Shown here: piece by piece, positions 34,144 through 43,078 of the stretch
Numbering within the stretch: position 1 is the stretch's first letter
How the letters are laid out: every line of letters starts with the position of its first letter
NCBI RefSeq assembly: GCF_034424215.1
Contig: NZ_CP139960.1
Location: 3,906,001 to 3,970,000 of the forward strand
Direction: 5' to 3'
Source: Niabella yanshanensis
GTDB taxonomy: Bacteria > Bacteroidota > Bacteroidia > Chitinophagales > Chitinophagaceae
DNA: 64,000 nt
Position numbers and translations under genes: made by a program
Notes under the pieces: model-generated
What the model was told of the DNA's origin: nothing
Databases searched by the model: none
The model's input: the letters and a program-made list of their open reading frames with translations, nothing else

Positions 34144-35211
34144 TTAATAGGGCAGGTTCTTTAATTTGCTTTCGTTTAGTATAATAATACTCCCCCCTTT
34201 TATATCAACCAGCTTTTCTGCTTTAAAATCGGATAAGGTCCTGATCAGCGATTCCGTAGCAATTCCTGTAACCTGGGCGAGATTATCCCTGGATAACCTG
34301 ATCTCTTTAGTGTCGGGAGATTCTGCTTTAAATTTCTCCAGCATGGCGGTTAACTGGTAAGCTACTTTTTTACGTAGCGAGTTGTACGCAATATTCAATA
34401 AAGATTCTTCCTTCTCCAGTACATTGTGCGTGATCAGTTTAATGAACTGCCTGGCAACCTGCATGTCAGCCGACATTAATACCAGAAAATCATCCTTGGG
34501 TATCGTCATGATCTCCGCGTCCTCCAATACTTCTGCACTTTCTTTATACACGATGTTTTCAAGTATGTAGGTATAACCCAGAAAATCTCCTTTACCCAGC
34601 ACGTTTGTGATGAGTTCTTTTCCGTCATCATTTGATTTGAAGGTTTTTACCTTGCCGGATTTTACGTAGTATACTGCTTTCGGTCTTTGTCCTTCCGCAT
34701 AAATCTGCTGCTTCTTTTTATAATTATAAACCTCCCTTTCTTCTGAGATCAGCTGAACATGGCTTACTTTTTTAACGTTGGTCAAAAAGCTGTTGAGCGA
34801 GTCGGCACCTTCAATATCACGGGCCAGCTGCTGTTTTACCGCTTCCGACTTATGTAGCCGCATCTCCACAGCTTTCAGTAATTCTATTCCTTCAAAAGGT
34901 TTGGTAATATAGTCGTCTGCACCCAGCTCCATTCCTTTCCTGAAATCTGTTTTTTCAGATTTGGCCGTCAAAAAAATAAAGGGAATACTATTGGTGTTAG
35001 GGTTTTGATTTAACAGGTATACAACGCCATAGCCATCCAGTACAGGCATCATTATATCGCAGATGATCAGGTCCGGAAGCTGTTGCACAGCTATTTCAGT
35101 TCCCACTTTACCATTCTCGGCAGCAACCACTTCATAGCCGGATAGCTCCAGTATCTCTGCAATATTGTCTCTTACTTCATCGTTATCTTCTATTACCAAA
35201 ATTTTTTTCAT
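34144..35211 (-). CDS. Response regulator fused to a CRP/FNR-type DNA-binding module
   Basis: 355 residues. A receiver domain comes first (residues 1-120) with the phospho-acceptor Asp52 in LIICDIMMPVLDGYG and the conserved Lys in DDYITKPFEGIELL. A cyclic-nucleotide-binding-like domain follows (about 160-260, QQIYAEGQRPKAVYYVKSGK). The C-terminal Crp-type winged helix contains LSRDNLAQVTGIATESLIRT. The start is the ATG at 35211, where the receiver begins. It follows a histidine kinase gene by 13 bp, so the two are a probable cognate pair. Confidence 0.92.
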   Translation of the reverse strand: MKKILVIEDNDEVRDNIAEILELSGYEVVAAENGKVGTEIAVQQLPDLIICDIMMPVLDGYGVVYLLNQNPNTNSIPFIFLTAKSEKTDFRKGMELGADDYITKPFEGIELLKAVEMRLHKSEAVKQQLARDIEGADSLNSFLTNVKKVSHVQLISEEREVYNYKKKQQIYAEGQRPKAVYYVKSGKVKTFKSNDDGKELITNVLGKGDFLGYTYILENIVYKESAEVLEDAEIMTIPKDDFLVLMSADMQVARQFIKLITHNVLEKEESLLNIAYNSLRKKVAYQLTAMLEKFKAESPDTKEIRLSRDNLAQVTGIATESLIRTLSDFKAEKLVDIKGGSIIILNESKLKNLPY

Positions 35212-35224
35212 CCTTTGCTTAGGT

Positions 35225-36484
35225 TTATTGGGGGATATGTATGGTGAACACAGAGCCTTTCTCCAGTTCACTCTTAAATTCAATAGATCCATTCATCAGT
35301 TCAATATAGCGCAATACAATATTTAACCCCAAACCGGTACCCTGTATATTTACCGCATTTTGGGCCCGGAAGAATCTTTCAAATAAATGAGCCTGATCTT
35401 CCTCAGAAATGCCAATTCCGCTGTCCTTTACAGACACCCGCAATTCCTCAGAAGAGGTCTGGCATGTTAACTCAATGGAACCATTTTCGGGAGAAAATTT
35501 GATTGCGTTGGAGAGCAGGTTAATGCAAATGTTTTTCAGCAATCTTTCATCGATCACCACCGGAGTATCACCTTTGAAATCAGTTCGAATCTGCTGGCCG
35601 GGCTTACAATGTACCGACATCTCGTATACCACATCACTCAGCGCTTCAAAACAGGCTTCAGCGCTAAGTGTTTCGGGTTTTGCGTGTACAATGCCCTCAT
35701 CCAGTTTATCCAGTGATAAAAAATCATCCAGTATCATCTTCATATCATTAACCGCATGTTTAATACGGTTAATATGCTTGGTTCTTTTGCCAGGTTCATC
35801 CAAATCGTTATATTTTTCCAATAAAAACGATGAAGACAGGATCGTGCTGAGCGGCGTTTTAAATTCATGCGAGGCCATCGATACAAACTTGGATTTCATT
35901 TCTCCCAGGTCCTTCTCGGTTTTTAAAGCTTCACTTAATTCCAGCTTCGATTGTTCAAGGGCCGAAAGCGTTTCCCGCAGCATTTTGGTACGGTCGTCTA
36001 TCTTTTTTTCAAGAGATATATTGAGCTGGGTGATCTCTTTGGTGACCTGCTCCAGCTCTTCTTTTTGCCTGACTACTATTTCTTCCTGGTGTTTTCGAAC
36101 CGTTATGTTGATGACAAAAGCAATTACAAAGAGCTCGTTGTTTACCGTATAACTACTTAAACTTACCTCTACCGGGAATACGCTGCCATCCTTTCGTTGG
36201 GCATACAGGTCCCTGCCATGCCCCATAGAGCGGGGTGTAGGATGCTCGTAATAGCCTTCCCTGTAATTTTCATGCCTGGCTTTTATAGCCGGTGGTAAAA
36301 GTATTTCCAATGACCGGAGAATCACTTCTTCTTTGGCATAACCAAAATCCCGTTCAGCCTGCTTATTAAAATTGATGATCTGCCCGTTCCGGTTAGTTAC
36401 CACAATCCCGATAGTGGCATGATCGAACAGGGCTTCTATCCAGTTACGCTGATCTTCATTGGTATGTTCGAAAAACTGATGCAT
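35225..36484 (-). CDS. PAS-domain histidine kinase
   Basis: 419 residues. An N-terminal PAS domain (residues about 15-125: ALFDHATIGIVVTNRNGQII) is followed by a coiled coil, then the HisKA region FVSMASHEFKTPLSTILSSS with the phospho-acceptor His. The ATPase domain carries ICINLLSNAIKFSPENGSIE and GTGLGLNIVLRYI. No membrane segment is visible, so the kinase is probably cytoplasmic. It sits 4 bp after terC and 13 bp before the response regulator gene, in one likely operon. Confidence 0.93.
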   Translation of the reverse strand: MHQFFEHTNEDQRNWIEALFDHATIGIVVTNRNGQIINFNKQAERDFGYAKEEVILRSLEILLPPAIKARHENYREGYYEHPTPRSMGHGRDLYAQRKDGSVFPVEVSLSSYTVNNELFVIAFVINITVRKHQEEIVVRQKEELEQVTKEITQLNISLEKKIDDRTKMLRETLSALEQSKLELSEALKTEKDLGEMKSKFVSMASHEFKTPLSTILSSSFLLEKYNDLDEPGKRTKHINRIKHAVNDMKMILDDFLSLDKLDEGIVHAKPETLSAEACFEALSDVVYEMSVHCKPGQQIRTDFKGDTPVVIDERLLKNICINLLSNAIKFSPENGSIELTCQTSSEELRVSVKDSGIGISEEDQAHLFERFFRAQNAVNIQGTGLGLNIVLRYIELMNGSIEFKSELEKGSVFTIHIPQ

Positions 36485-36488
36485 ACCC

Positions 36489-37313
36489 TTAGTGCTTTTC
36501 TGATTGTTGAAACGGTTTTTTAGTTTCCAAAGACGGAGCGTTTAACTTAACGACCCTGGTAGCCCGCTTCCGCATTACCATATTAAGTAGCTCTACAATA
36601 AACGAAAATGCCATTGCAAAGTATATATAGTTTTTAAGATGCAGTTCATGCGCCATATCAGAGTTCCAGCCTTCAACAATAAGACTAACTCCTATCATTA
36701 CCAGGAAGGATAGCGCCAGCATTTTTAGCGTAGGATGCTTTTCAATAAATGCGGCGATTTTGGGACTGAAGGTAAACATCACGATCATAGCTACAATAAC
36801 CGCAGCTACCATGATCTCCAGGTGCTTGGCTGTACCACCGGCAGTAATCACACTGTCAAAAGAAAAAACGGCATCAATTACTAATATCTGCGCGATGGCT
36901 TGTCCAAAACTTAGCTTTTTTTGATTTTGTGTATGGGCTGACGGATCTTCACCTTCCAGCTTATGATGTATTTCTTTAACCGATTTATAAATAAGAAATA
37001 GACCGCCCACCAGCATTACAATGCTCGCCAGGTCGAAACCTTTGCCAAACCAGGATTCGGGAATAATGTGTTTACCTTTTTGAGCCAGCAACCAGCTTAA
37101 TGCCGCCAGCAAAAGGCAGCGGCTTAGTATACCGGTAACCATCCAGGTGCGCCTGGCTTTCTTTTGCAAATTAACCGGTAGCCGGTTTAAAATAATGCTT
37201 ACAAAAATTACATTATCTATACCCAGCACTACTTCAAGTACCACAAGTATTAAAAAGCTAAGCAGAGATTCGAAGGTAAAAAGCTCCGAACCGGAAATGA
37301 ATAAAAGATCCAT
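36489..37313 (-). CDS. TerC-family membrane protein
   Basis: 274 residues, about seven transmembrane helices. Family marks are LVVLEVVLGIDNVIFVSIIL (the conserved acidic residues of TM2), LIYKSVKEIHHKLEGEDP, and VIDAVFSFDSVITAGGTAKH. TerC/Alx proteins move Mn2+ or Ca2+ or act in metal supply to secreted enzymes in some bacteria; the role here is unproven. It starts 8 bp after the pyrD stop and ends 4 bp before the kinase gene. Confidence 0.88.
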   Translation of the reverse strand: MDLLFISGSELFTFESLLSFLILVVLEVVLGIDNVIFVSIILNRLPVNLQKKARRTWMVTGILSRCLLLAALSWLLAQKGKHIIPESWFGKGFDLASIVMLVGGLFLIYKSVKEIHHKLEGEDPSAHTQNQKKLSFGQAIAQILVIDAVFSFDSVITAGGTAKHLEIMVAAVIVAMIVMFTFSPKIAAFIEKHPTLKMLALSFLVMIGVSLIVEGWNSDMAHELHLKNYIYFAMAFSFIVELLNMVMRKRATRVVKLNAPSLETKKPFQQSEKH

Positions 37314-37321
37314 TTTATATA

Positions 37322-38371
37322 TTATAAGGATTTACAGATTTGTTTTACAATATCGGGCCCCTGGTAAATGAAACCGGTCCATACCTGCACCAACGACGCA
37401 CCGGCAGCCATTTTCTCACGGGCATCAACGCCGGTAAAAATACCACCCGAGCCAATAATGGGAATGCTTCCCCTTGTTTGTCGATGCACATATTCAATAA
37501 TGCCTGTACTCTTAGCCCTTACCGGCTTGCCGCTCAACCCACCCGCACCAATTTTTTCCTGTTCGGCAACCGGTGTATTTAATCCATTGCGGTCAATGGT
37601 AGTATTGCTGATCACCAGGCCATCTAATTTTACTTCCGATGCCAGGTCTATGACATCATCAATCTGCGATTGCGTGAGGTCGGGAGCGATCTTTAATAAA
37701 ATAGGCTTAGCCACTGCTTTACCATTGTTGATCATGGCCAGGTTCCAGATGATCTTGCGAAGCGACTCCTTCTCCTGCAACTCCCGTAAACCAGGAGTAT
37801 TAGGGCTGCTCACATTCACTACAAAATAGTCTACATAATGATGCAGTTTATTAAAGCAGGTGGCATAATCCTTCCAGGCATCTTCATTGGGGGTAACCTT
37901 GTTTTTGCCAATATTGCCACCAATAATCAATGGTTGCTTGTCCGTGTTTGTTGCTTTTTTTTCTCTCCACTTTTGCAGTCGTTCTGCAATAATATCCGCC
38001 CCCTCGTTATTAAAGCCCATGCGGTTGATCAGTGCCTTATCCTGGGGCAGGCGAAACAACCTTGGTTTTGGATTGCCATCCTGGGCCAGTGGCGTAACCG
38101 TCCCTATCTCAACAAACCCAAACCCGAGCGCTTCCAGCTCATTCAGGTAGCGGGCATTTTTATCAAATCCGGCGCCCAGGCCAACAGGGTTTTTAAAAGT
38201 CATATTTAAAAACCGGGTTTCAAGACGATTATCTGGCGGTGGTGCCACTATAGCGCTCACCAGCTTTTTCCCGGCTTGGGATGCTGTAAGCAGGCTTAAC
38301 TGGTTCATAGCCATATAATGAGCTTGCTCGGCCGGGAACATAAAGTACAATTTGCGCAGTAATGAATACAT
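37322..38371 (-). CDS. pyrD: Dihydroorotate dehydrogenase (quinone), class 2
   Basis: 349 residues. A membrane-associated flavoenzyme that oxidises dihydroorotate to orotate with a quinone. Class 2 features are the N-terminal helical extension (YSLLRKLYFMFPAEQAHYMA), FKNPVGLGAGFDKNARYLNE, FGFVEIGTVTPLAQDGNPKP, and FVVNVSSPNTPGLRELQ (catalytic Ser). GSGGIFTGVDAREKMAAGA closes the FMN site. ATG at 38371 fits the family start; a TATTTTTG box ends only 6 bases before it. It is first in a likely operon with terC, the kinase and the regulator. Confidence 0.95.
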   Translation of the reverse strand: MYSLLRKLYFMFPAEQAHYMAMNQLSLLTASQAGKKLVSAIVAPPPDNRLETRFLNMTFKNPVGLGAGFDKNARYLNELEALGFGFVEIGTVTPLAQDGNPKPRLFRLPQDKALINRMGFNNEGADIIAERLQKWREKKATNTDKQPLIIGGNIGKNKVTPNEDAWKDYATCFNKLHHYVDYFVVNVSSPNTPGLRELQEKESLRKIIWNLAMINNGKAVAKPILLKIAPDLTQSQIDDVIDLASEVKLDGLVISNTTIDRNGLNTPVAEQEKIGAGGLSGKPVRAKSTGIIEYVHRQTRGSIPIIGSGGIFTGVDAREKMAAGASLVQVWTGFIYQGPDIVKQICKSL

Positions 38372-38377
38372 TGGGTG

Positions 38378-38385
38378 CAAAAATA
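38378..38385 (-). promoter_or_regulatory. -7 box in front of pyrD
   Basis: TATTTTTG on the minus strand (38378-38385), with TTA 19 bases further upstream in the -33 position. The box ends 6 bases before the pyrD ATG, so transcription from it would give a nearly leaderless mRNA. Confidence 0.45.
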
Positions 38386-38524
38386 AGTATTCTGAATATT
38401 GCTCTAAGCTTTCTGCGTCTTATGGTACAAAGAATATCGCAGGGATTGTATTGATCGGTATCATTATTACCGTTAACTACCGGCTAATACACGCCGGGCT
38501 ATATTTTAGATGACTGGAAATACT

Positions 38525-38566
38525 TAAATTTGAGTAATAAAGTTGTTTATGCAACTAATTACTCAA
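38525..38566 (+). promoter_or_regulatory. Thiolase promoter with a nested palindrome
   Basis: TAAATTTG (38525-38532) is a full -7 match. The palindrome overlaps its end: outer arms TTGAGTAAT (38530-38538) and ATTACTCAA (38558-38566), inner arms AGTTG (38541-38545) and CAACT (38552-38556). The inner word AGTTGTTTATGCAACT resembles MarR/TetR-type operators in general form. The site ends 15 bases before the thiolase ATG. Confidence 0.55.
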
Positions 38567-38581
38567 TTCAAATAGTTTGCC

Positions 38582-39754
38582 ATGGAAGCATATATTGTTG
38601 CCGGGTATAGAACGGCAGTCGGAAAAGCAAAAAGAGGTGGATTCCGTTTTTATCGTCCTGATGACCTGGCCATTGAGGTGATCAGGGGGGTGATGAGTAG
38701 TATTCCGCAGTTGGAGCCAGGCAGGGTAGATGATGTGATTGTGGGAAACGCAGTGCCTGAGGCTGAGCAGGGGTTACAGGTGGGCCGGATCATTGCGGCA
38801 CGGGCTCTTGGAATTGATACGCCTGGTATGACCGTGAACCGTTATTGCGCATCTGGTTTGGAAACCATCGCAATAGCGAGCGCCAAGATCCGGAGCGGCA
38901 TGGCCGACTGTATCATTGCAGGTGGTACAGAAAGCATGAGCCTGGTACCTGCTTCAGGATGGAAAACGGTGCCTTCCTATTCTATAGCCAGCGATGCTCC
39001 TGATTATTACCTGAACATGGGATTGACAGCGGAGGCAGTGGCCAAAGATTTTAATATTAGCCGGCAGGCGCAGGATGAGTTTAGTTATAACTCACACCAG
39101 AAAGCCATAGAGGCTATTACGAAAGGTTATTTTAAGGAGGGCATTTTACCGATAGATGTGGAGGAGATTTACCTGGATGAGAAAGGTAAAAAGCAGAAGA
39201 GAAATTTTGTAGTGGATACCGATGAGGGCCCAAGGGCTGATACATCTTTAGAGGCGTTGAATAAGCTGAAACCGGTGTTTGCGGCAGGCGGTACTGTAAC
39301 GGCAGGCAATGCTTCACAAACCAGTGATGGTGCGGCTTTTGTGGTAGTGATGAGCGAGAAGCTGATGAATGAGTTACAGCTTCAGCCTATTGGCAGATTG
39401 GTTGCCTCCGCTGTGGCAGGGGTTGACCCTCGCATTATGGGAATAGGGCCGGTGGCTGCTATACCTAAAGCTTTGCAGCAGGCAGGTAAGAACCTCGGGG
39501 ACATTGATTTGATAGAATTGAATGAAGCTTTTGCTTCGCAGGCCCTGGCGGTTATCCAGGAAGCTAACCTGGATCCGGAAAAAGTAAATATTAACGGAGG
39601 CGCTATAGCATTGGGCCACCCGCTGGGTTGTACCGGTACAAAGTTGACCATCCAGGTGCTGGGTGATCTGAAAAGATTAAACAAGAAGTATGGTATGGTG
39701 ACGGCTTGTGTAGGAGGAGGGCAAGGCATTGCGGGTATTATAGAAAGATTATAA
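38582..39754 (+). CDS. Thiolase (acetyl-CoA C-acyltransferase)
   Basis: 390 residues of the thiolase family, either degradative (FadA-like) or biosynthetic. The three catalytic elements are present: Cys in VNRYCASGLETIAIA, His in NINGGAIALGHPLGCTG (residues about 343-359), and Cys in VTACVGGGQG. IELNEAFASQALAV is the usual pre-His motif. No hydroxyacyl-CoA dehydrogenase (FadB) gene is adjacent, so the pathway cannot be told from context. A nested palindrome at its promoter suggests repression by a MarR- or TetR-type regulator (inference). Followed by its own terminator. Confidence 0.93.
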   Translation: MEAYIVAGYRTAVGKAKRGGFRFYRPDDLAIEVIRGVMSSIPQLEPGRVDDVIVGNAVPEAEQGLQVGRIIAARALGIDTPGMTVNRYCASGLETIAIASAKIRSGMADCIIAGGTESMSLVPASGWKTVPSYSIASDAPDYYLNMGLTAEAVAKDFNISRQAQDEFSYNSHQKAIEAITKGYFKEGILPIDVEEIYLDEKGKKQKRNFVVDTDEGPRADTSLEALNKLKPVFAAGGTVTAGNASQTSDGAAFVVVMSEKLMNELQLQPIGRLVASAVAGVDPRIMGIGPVAAIPKALQQAGKNLGDIDLIELNEAFASQALAVIQEANLDPEKVNINGGAIALGHPLGCTGTKLTIQVLGDLKRLNKKYGMVTACVGGGQGIAGIIERL

Positions 39755-39777
39755 GAAATTCGATTAAGGTTTAAGAT

Positions 39778-39812
39778 AAGGTTTAAAGTTTTAACAGGCT
39801 TTAAACCTTTTT
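39778..39812 (+). terminator. Terminator after the thiolase gene
   Basis: AAGGTTTAAAG and CTTTAAACCTT form a perfect 11-bp stem around a 10-base loop, followed by a T-run. Confidence 0.85.
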
Positions 39813-39834
39813 TATTTACTTCGTTGTTTGCTGT

Positions 39835-39877
39835 CAAACAAAATTGTTTGTTACTATCAAACAATTTTGTATTTTTG
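39835..39877 (+). promoter_or_regulatory. AAA ATPase promoter overlapping a palindrome
   Basis: The palindrome CAAACAAAATTGTTTG (39835-39850) holds TTG (39848-39850) in its right arm as a -33 element. After 19 bases follows TATTTTTG (39870-39877), a full -7 match. A second half-similar site, CAAACAATTTTG, is at 39858-39869, and CAAACAAAG at 39881. An operator that blocks its own promoter is likely. Confidence 0.6.
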
Positions 39878-39899
39878 TAGCAAACAAAGTAAGCAAGCC

Positions 39900-41114
39900 A
39901 TGATAGCGCAAACGCTGATAGCTGAAGTGTTGGATACGCAAAATGAATTCTGGCTTCAGAAAGATACTTCGGTACCAAGGGAGAAATCTGCAGCAATAAA
40001 AGTATATGCGGGCTTTGCTTCTATTATCACAGGCATTCGGCGTTGTGGCAAGAGTACGCTGCTTAGGCAATTATTATCTACTGTTTCGGGGAATACCATT
40101 TTTCTGAATTTCGAAGATCCACGGCTGACGGGTTTTGAAAGAGATGATTTCAGAAGACTGGACTTGGAACTAAAGAACCGGAAAACAAAAAACCTCTTCT
40201 TTGATGAAATTCAGATGCTGGATAACTGGGAATTATATGTCAGGCAGAAATTAGATGAAGGGTTTAATGTTATTGTAACCGGGTCTAACGCCACCTTGCT
40301 AAGTAAAGAAATGGGTACTAAACTTACGGGCAGGCACTTGTCGGGTGAGTTATTCCCATTTTCCTTTTCAGAATATCTGAAGTTCAACAAAAAACGGAAT
40401 AGCGAGAAAGCTTTGCTGGCTTATTTAAAGGACGGCGGTTTTCCAGAGTTTCTAAAACTTAAAAATCCGCAGATATTACAACAGCTGTTGGATGATATTT
40501 TATTAAGAGACATTGCCGTACGCTATGCCGTACGTGATGTAGGTTCTCTGCGAAAGCTGGCGGTATACCTGGTGTCCCATATTGGGAAACCCATATCGGC
40601 TACTAAATTAAAGGATACACTCAATATAAAGGCTACGAGCACGGTTTTGGAGTATTTTTCTTATATGGAGGATGCTTACCTGGTACAGTTTGTATCTAAA
40701 TTTAGTTACTCATTACAGGTGCAGATCCGTAATCCTAAAAAGGTATATGCAATAGACCTCGGCCTGTTTACGCATAACTCTATCACGTTCTCTGATGAAA
40801 ATGGCAGACGCCTGGAGAACCTGGTGTATTTACATTACCGAAGGCAGGGAAAGGAAATAACTTACTTTAGTGAGAAGAAAGAATGCGATTTTATTATTTC
40901 TGAAAAGGGAAAGGTAAAGAGTGCTGTACAGGTATGTTATGAGATCACCCAGGATAATCTGCAACGTGAAATTGATGGTTTGATGGAAGCGCTTCGTTTT
41001 CTAAAGCTAAAAAAAGGAAGTATCATAACACTGAAGCAGTCAGATGTATATCATGTGGATGGAAAGGAAATAGAGTTGATACCGGTTAGCCAACTATTGC
41101 TGGAATTAACGTAG
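39900..41114 (+). CDS. AAA ATPase of the DUF4143 / AAA_14 type
   Basis: 404 residues. The N-terminal ATPase has Walker A in IITGIRRCGKSTLLRQLL and Walker B in KNLFFDEIQML, then VIVTGSNATLLSKEMGTKLT (sensor-like). The C-terminal DUF4143 part includes FPEFLKLKNPQILQQLLDDI, AVYLVSHIGKPISATKLKDT and ECDFIISEKGKVKSAVQVCY, the last being a nuclease-like fold (PD-(D/E)xK type) by form only. The role of these proteins is unknown. The ATG at 39900 is chosen because the promoter lies just upstream and an earlier ATG falls before the -7 box. Stands alone. Confidence 0.88.
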   Translation: MIAQTLIAEVLDTQNEFWLQKDTSVPREKSAAIKVYAGFASIITGIRRCGKSTLLRQLLSTVSGNTIFLNFEDPRLTGFERDDFRRLDLELKNRKTKNLFFDEIQMLDNWELYVRQKLDEGFNVIVTGSNATLLSKEMGTKLTGRHLSGELFPFSFSEYLKFNKKRNSEKALLAYLKDGGFPEFLKLKNPQILQQLLDDILLRDIAVRYAVRDVGSLRKLAVYLVSHIGKPISATKLKDTLNIKATSTVLEYFSYMEDAYLVQFVSKFSYSLQVQIRNPKKVYAIDLGLFTHNSITFSDENGRRLENLVYLHYRRQGKEITYFSEKKECDFIISEKGKVKSAVQVCYEITQDNLQREIDGLMEALRFLKLKKGSIITLKQSDVYHVDGKEIELIPVSQLLLELT

Positions 41115-41204
41115 CTGCAGCGGCTATAAACTATTGCGCAGGTTATAAAAGTTTTTACCAGGAATATCGTCTAATCAGCATTATCCTTAATCCTTATTTA
41201 ATTC

Positions 41205-43010
41205 ATGGCGAAACCTTTTTCTAAAACATTAGACCTCGTAAGCATAGTCAGGCAGCTATGGCCTTTTGTAAGACCCTATCGTACCATGATCTTTGGTACC
41301 CTGGCGCTTACATTAGTAGGTTCGTTGGCGGCCCAGGTAAATCCGCTCGTTCTAAAATATACGGTTGATCATGTGGATGCTTTAATTCAACTACCTGACC
41401 CTATGAAAGAAGGGCTGAGGTTGCTGACCATTATTTCGATAATCCTTTTCACCAAAGAGATCGTCAATATTTTTATCCAGTTCGGGCAGAAGTTTTATGG
41501 CGAAAAGATCCGCATTAACGTAAGTAACAGCCTGGCGCAAAAGGCAATCCGTAGGATACTGACTTATCATATGGGATTTTTTGCGGCGCCTGAAAACCAG
41601 TCGGGCAAACTGCAAACACGCATAGACAGGGGTGTTGAGAGCCTCACGAGGCTGGTTCAGAATTTCTTTATAGACATATTACCCTTATTCTGTAATGCCA
41701 TCCTGGCCCTGGTGATTATGTTTATGGCTAATGTTTATGTGGGCCTGATAGCGATCACCATCCTGCCTGCTTATTTTTATGTAAGCGCCCGGCAGGCAAA
41801 AAAACTGCAGGGAGTAAGGAGGCAATTGCGCGGAGGCCGGGAGAATAAAAGTAACGGCCTGCTCAATATCATTGACTCAATGACAGTGATCAAAAGCTTT
41901 GTAAGAGAAGATGTAGAAGAGAAGAAGCAATTGGTTATTCAACAACAACTCACCGATGATCAGTTGTACACCCGGCGTACCAACTTTACCTATGACGGGG
42001 TAAAGTCTTTTATTGAGCAGATAGGTGTAGTGCTGATCATTATTTTAACGGCTTACCTGGTACTAAACCACCAGATCAGCATTGGCGCTATTATGCTGCA
42101 TATTATGTTATTCAATAACGTATCGGCGCCCATCAGGCAATTGCACCGTATTTATGATGAGGTAAACGACGCCTTTATATATGCCGAAGCTTTTTTCCAG
42201 ATCATTGAAGATGATGAGGAAATTGAGCAAACGGGTACACATGCGGTTACAGAGGCGGAGGGCACTTTTGAAATGAAACAGGTAAACTTTACCTATCCGA
42301 ATGGCACCAGGGCATTGTATGATATCAGCCTTAAAATAGAAAGAGGAAAGACCACGGCGCTGGTAGGCTTAAGCGGTGCGGGCAAGAGCACGATACTCAA
42401 CCTGCTGAACAAATTTTATGAACCCGATAGCGGAGCAATACTATTAGACGGAGTTAACCTCAACGAATATGAAAACGCCTCTTTACGAAGTGAGATAGGG
42501 TTAGTACTTCAGAAAAATCATATTTTTAAAGGAACGATTGAAGATAATATCCGGTATGGAAAAATAGAAGCTACCAACGAAGAAATTGTAACTGCGGCAC
42601 GAAAAGCTTACCTGCACGATCAGATCATGGAACTGCCGATGCAGTACAAGAGCGATGCACAATTGTTGAGCGGTGGTCAGCAGCAACGGATTGCCATCGC
42701 ACGGTTATTCCTGAAAGATCCCCCTATCATATTCCTGGACGAGCCTACTGCCAGCCTGGATGCTATTGCAACAGAACAGATCAAGAACAGCCTGGATGCG
42801 ATCAAACAGAACCGGACTGTGGTGATCATCTCGCATTCCATTTCCCAGATAGTAGATGCGGACATTATCTACGTGCTAAAACAAGGACGACTGGTAGAAA
42901 GTGGTAAGCATGAAGATCTGGTAAAACAGGAAGGGGTATACAAAGAGATCTTTGATGCATCTGCACGAAGCCTTAATATTGCCCGTATTGCACAAACGCT
43001 GAACGCCTGA
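41205..43010 (+). CDS. ABC transporter, fused permease and ATPase (exporter type)
   Basis: 601 residues. Six membrane helices (residues about 25-320) are followed by the nucleotide-binding domain: Walker A GLSGAGKSTILNLL, Q-loop IGLVLQKNHIFKGTIEDN, signature LSGGQQQRIAIARL, Walker B IIFLDEPTASLD and the switch His in VVIISHSISQI. The MsbA/LmrA-type half-transporter works as a homo- or heterodimer. Substrate not predictable. Transcribed after the ATPase gene with a 90-bp gap and likely its own promoter. Confidence 0.92.
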   Translation: MAKPFSKTLDLVSIVRQLWPFVRPYRTMIFGTLALTLVGSLAAQVNPLVLKYTVDHVDALIQLPDPMKEGLRLLTIISIILFTKEIVNIFIQFGQKFYGEKIRINVSNSLAQKAIRRILTYHMGFFAAPENQSGKLQTRIDRGVESLTRLVQNFFIDILPLFCNAILALVIMFMANVYVGLIAITILPAYFYVSARQAKKLQGVRRQLRGGRENKSNGLLNIIDSMTVIKSFVREDVEEKKQLVIQQQLTDDQLYTRRTNFTYDGVKSFIEQIGVVLIIILTAYLVLNHQISIGAIMLHIMLFNNVSAPIRQLHRIYDEVNDAFIYAEAFFQIIEDDEEIEQTGTHAVTEAEGTFEMKQVNFTYPNGTRALYDISLKIERGKTTALVGLSGAGKSTILNLLNKFYEPDSGAILLDGVNLNEYENASLRSEIGLVLQKNHIFKGTIEDNIRYGKIEATNEEIVTAARKAYLHDQIMELPMQYKSDAQLLSGGQQQRIAIARLFLKDPPIIFLDEPTASLDAIATEQIKNSLDAIKQNRTVVIISHSISQIVDADIIYVLKQGRLVESGKHEDLVKQEGVYKEIFDASARSLNIARIAQTLNA

Positions 43011-43078
43011 CACGTTTTATTATTTTATTAACAACCGCAGCTCTTTATAAAAGGTCTTACCAGTAAATCCATTGAACG

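Noticed and set aside
39828-39899. Earlier start for the DUF4143-type ATPase
   Set aside because: The extension would begin before the -7 box of the gene and reads through the palindrome, so it is not part of the protein.
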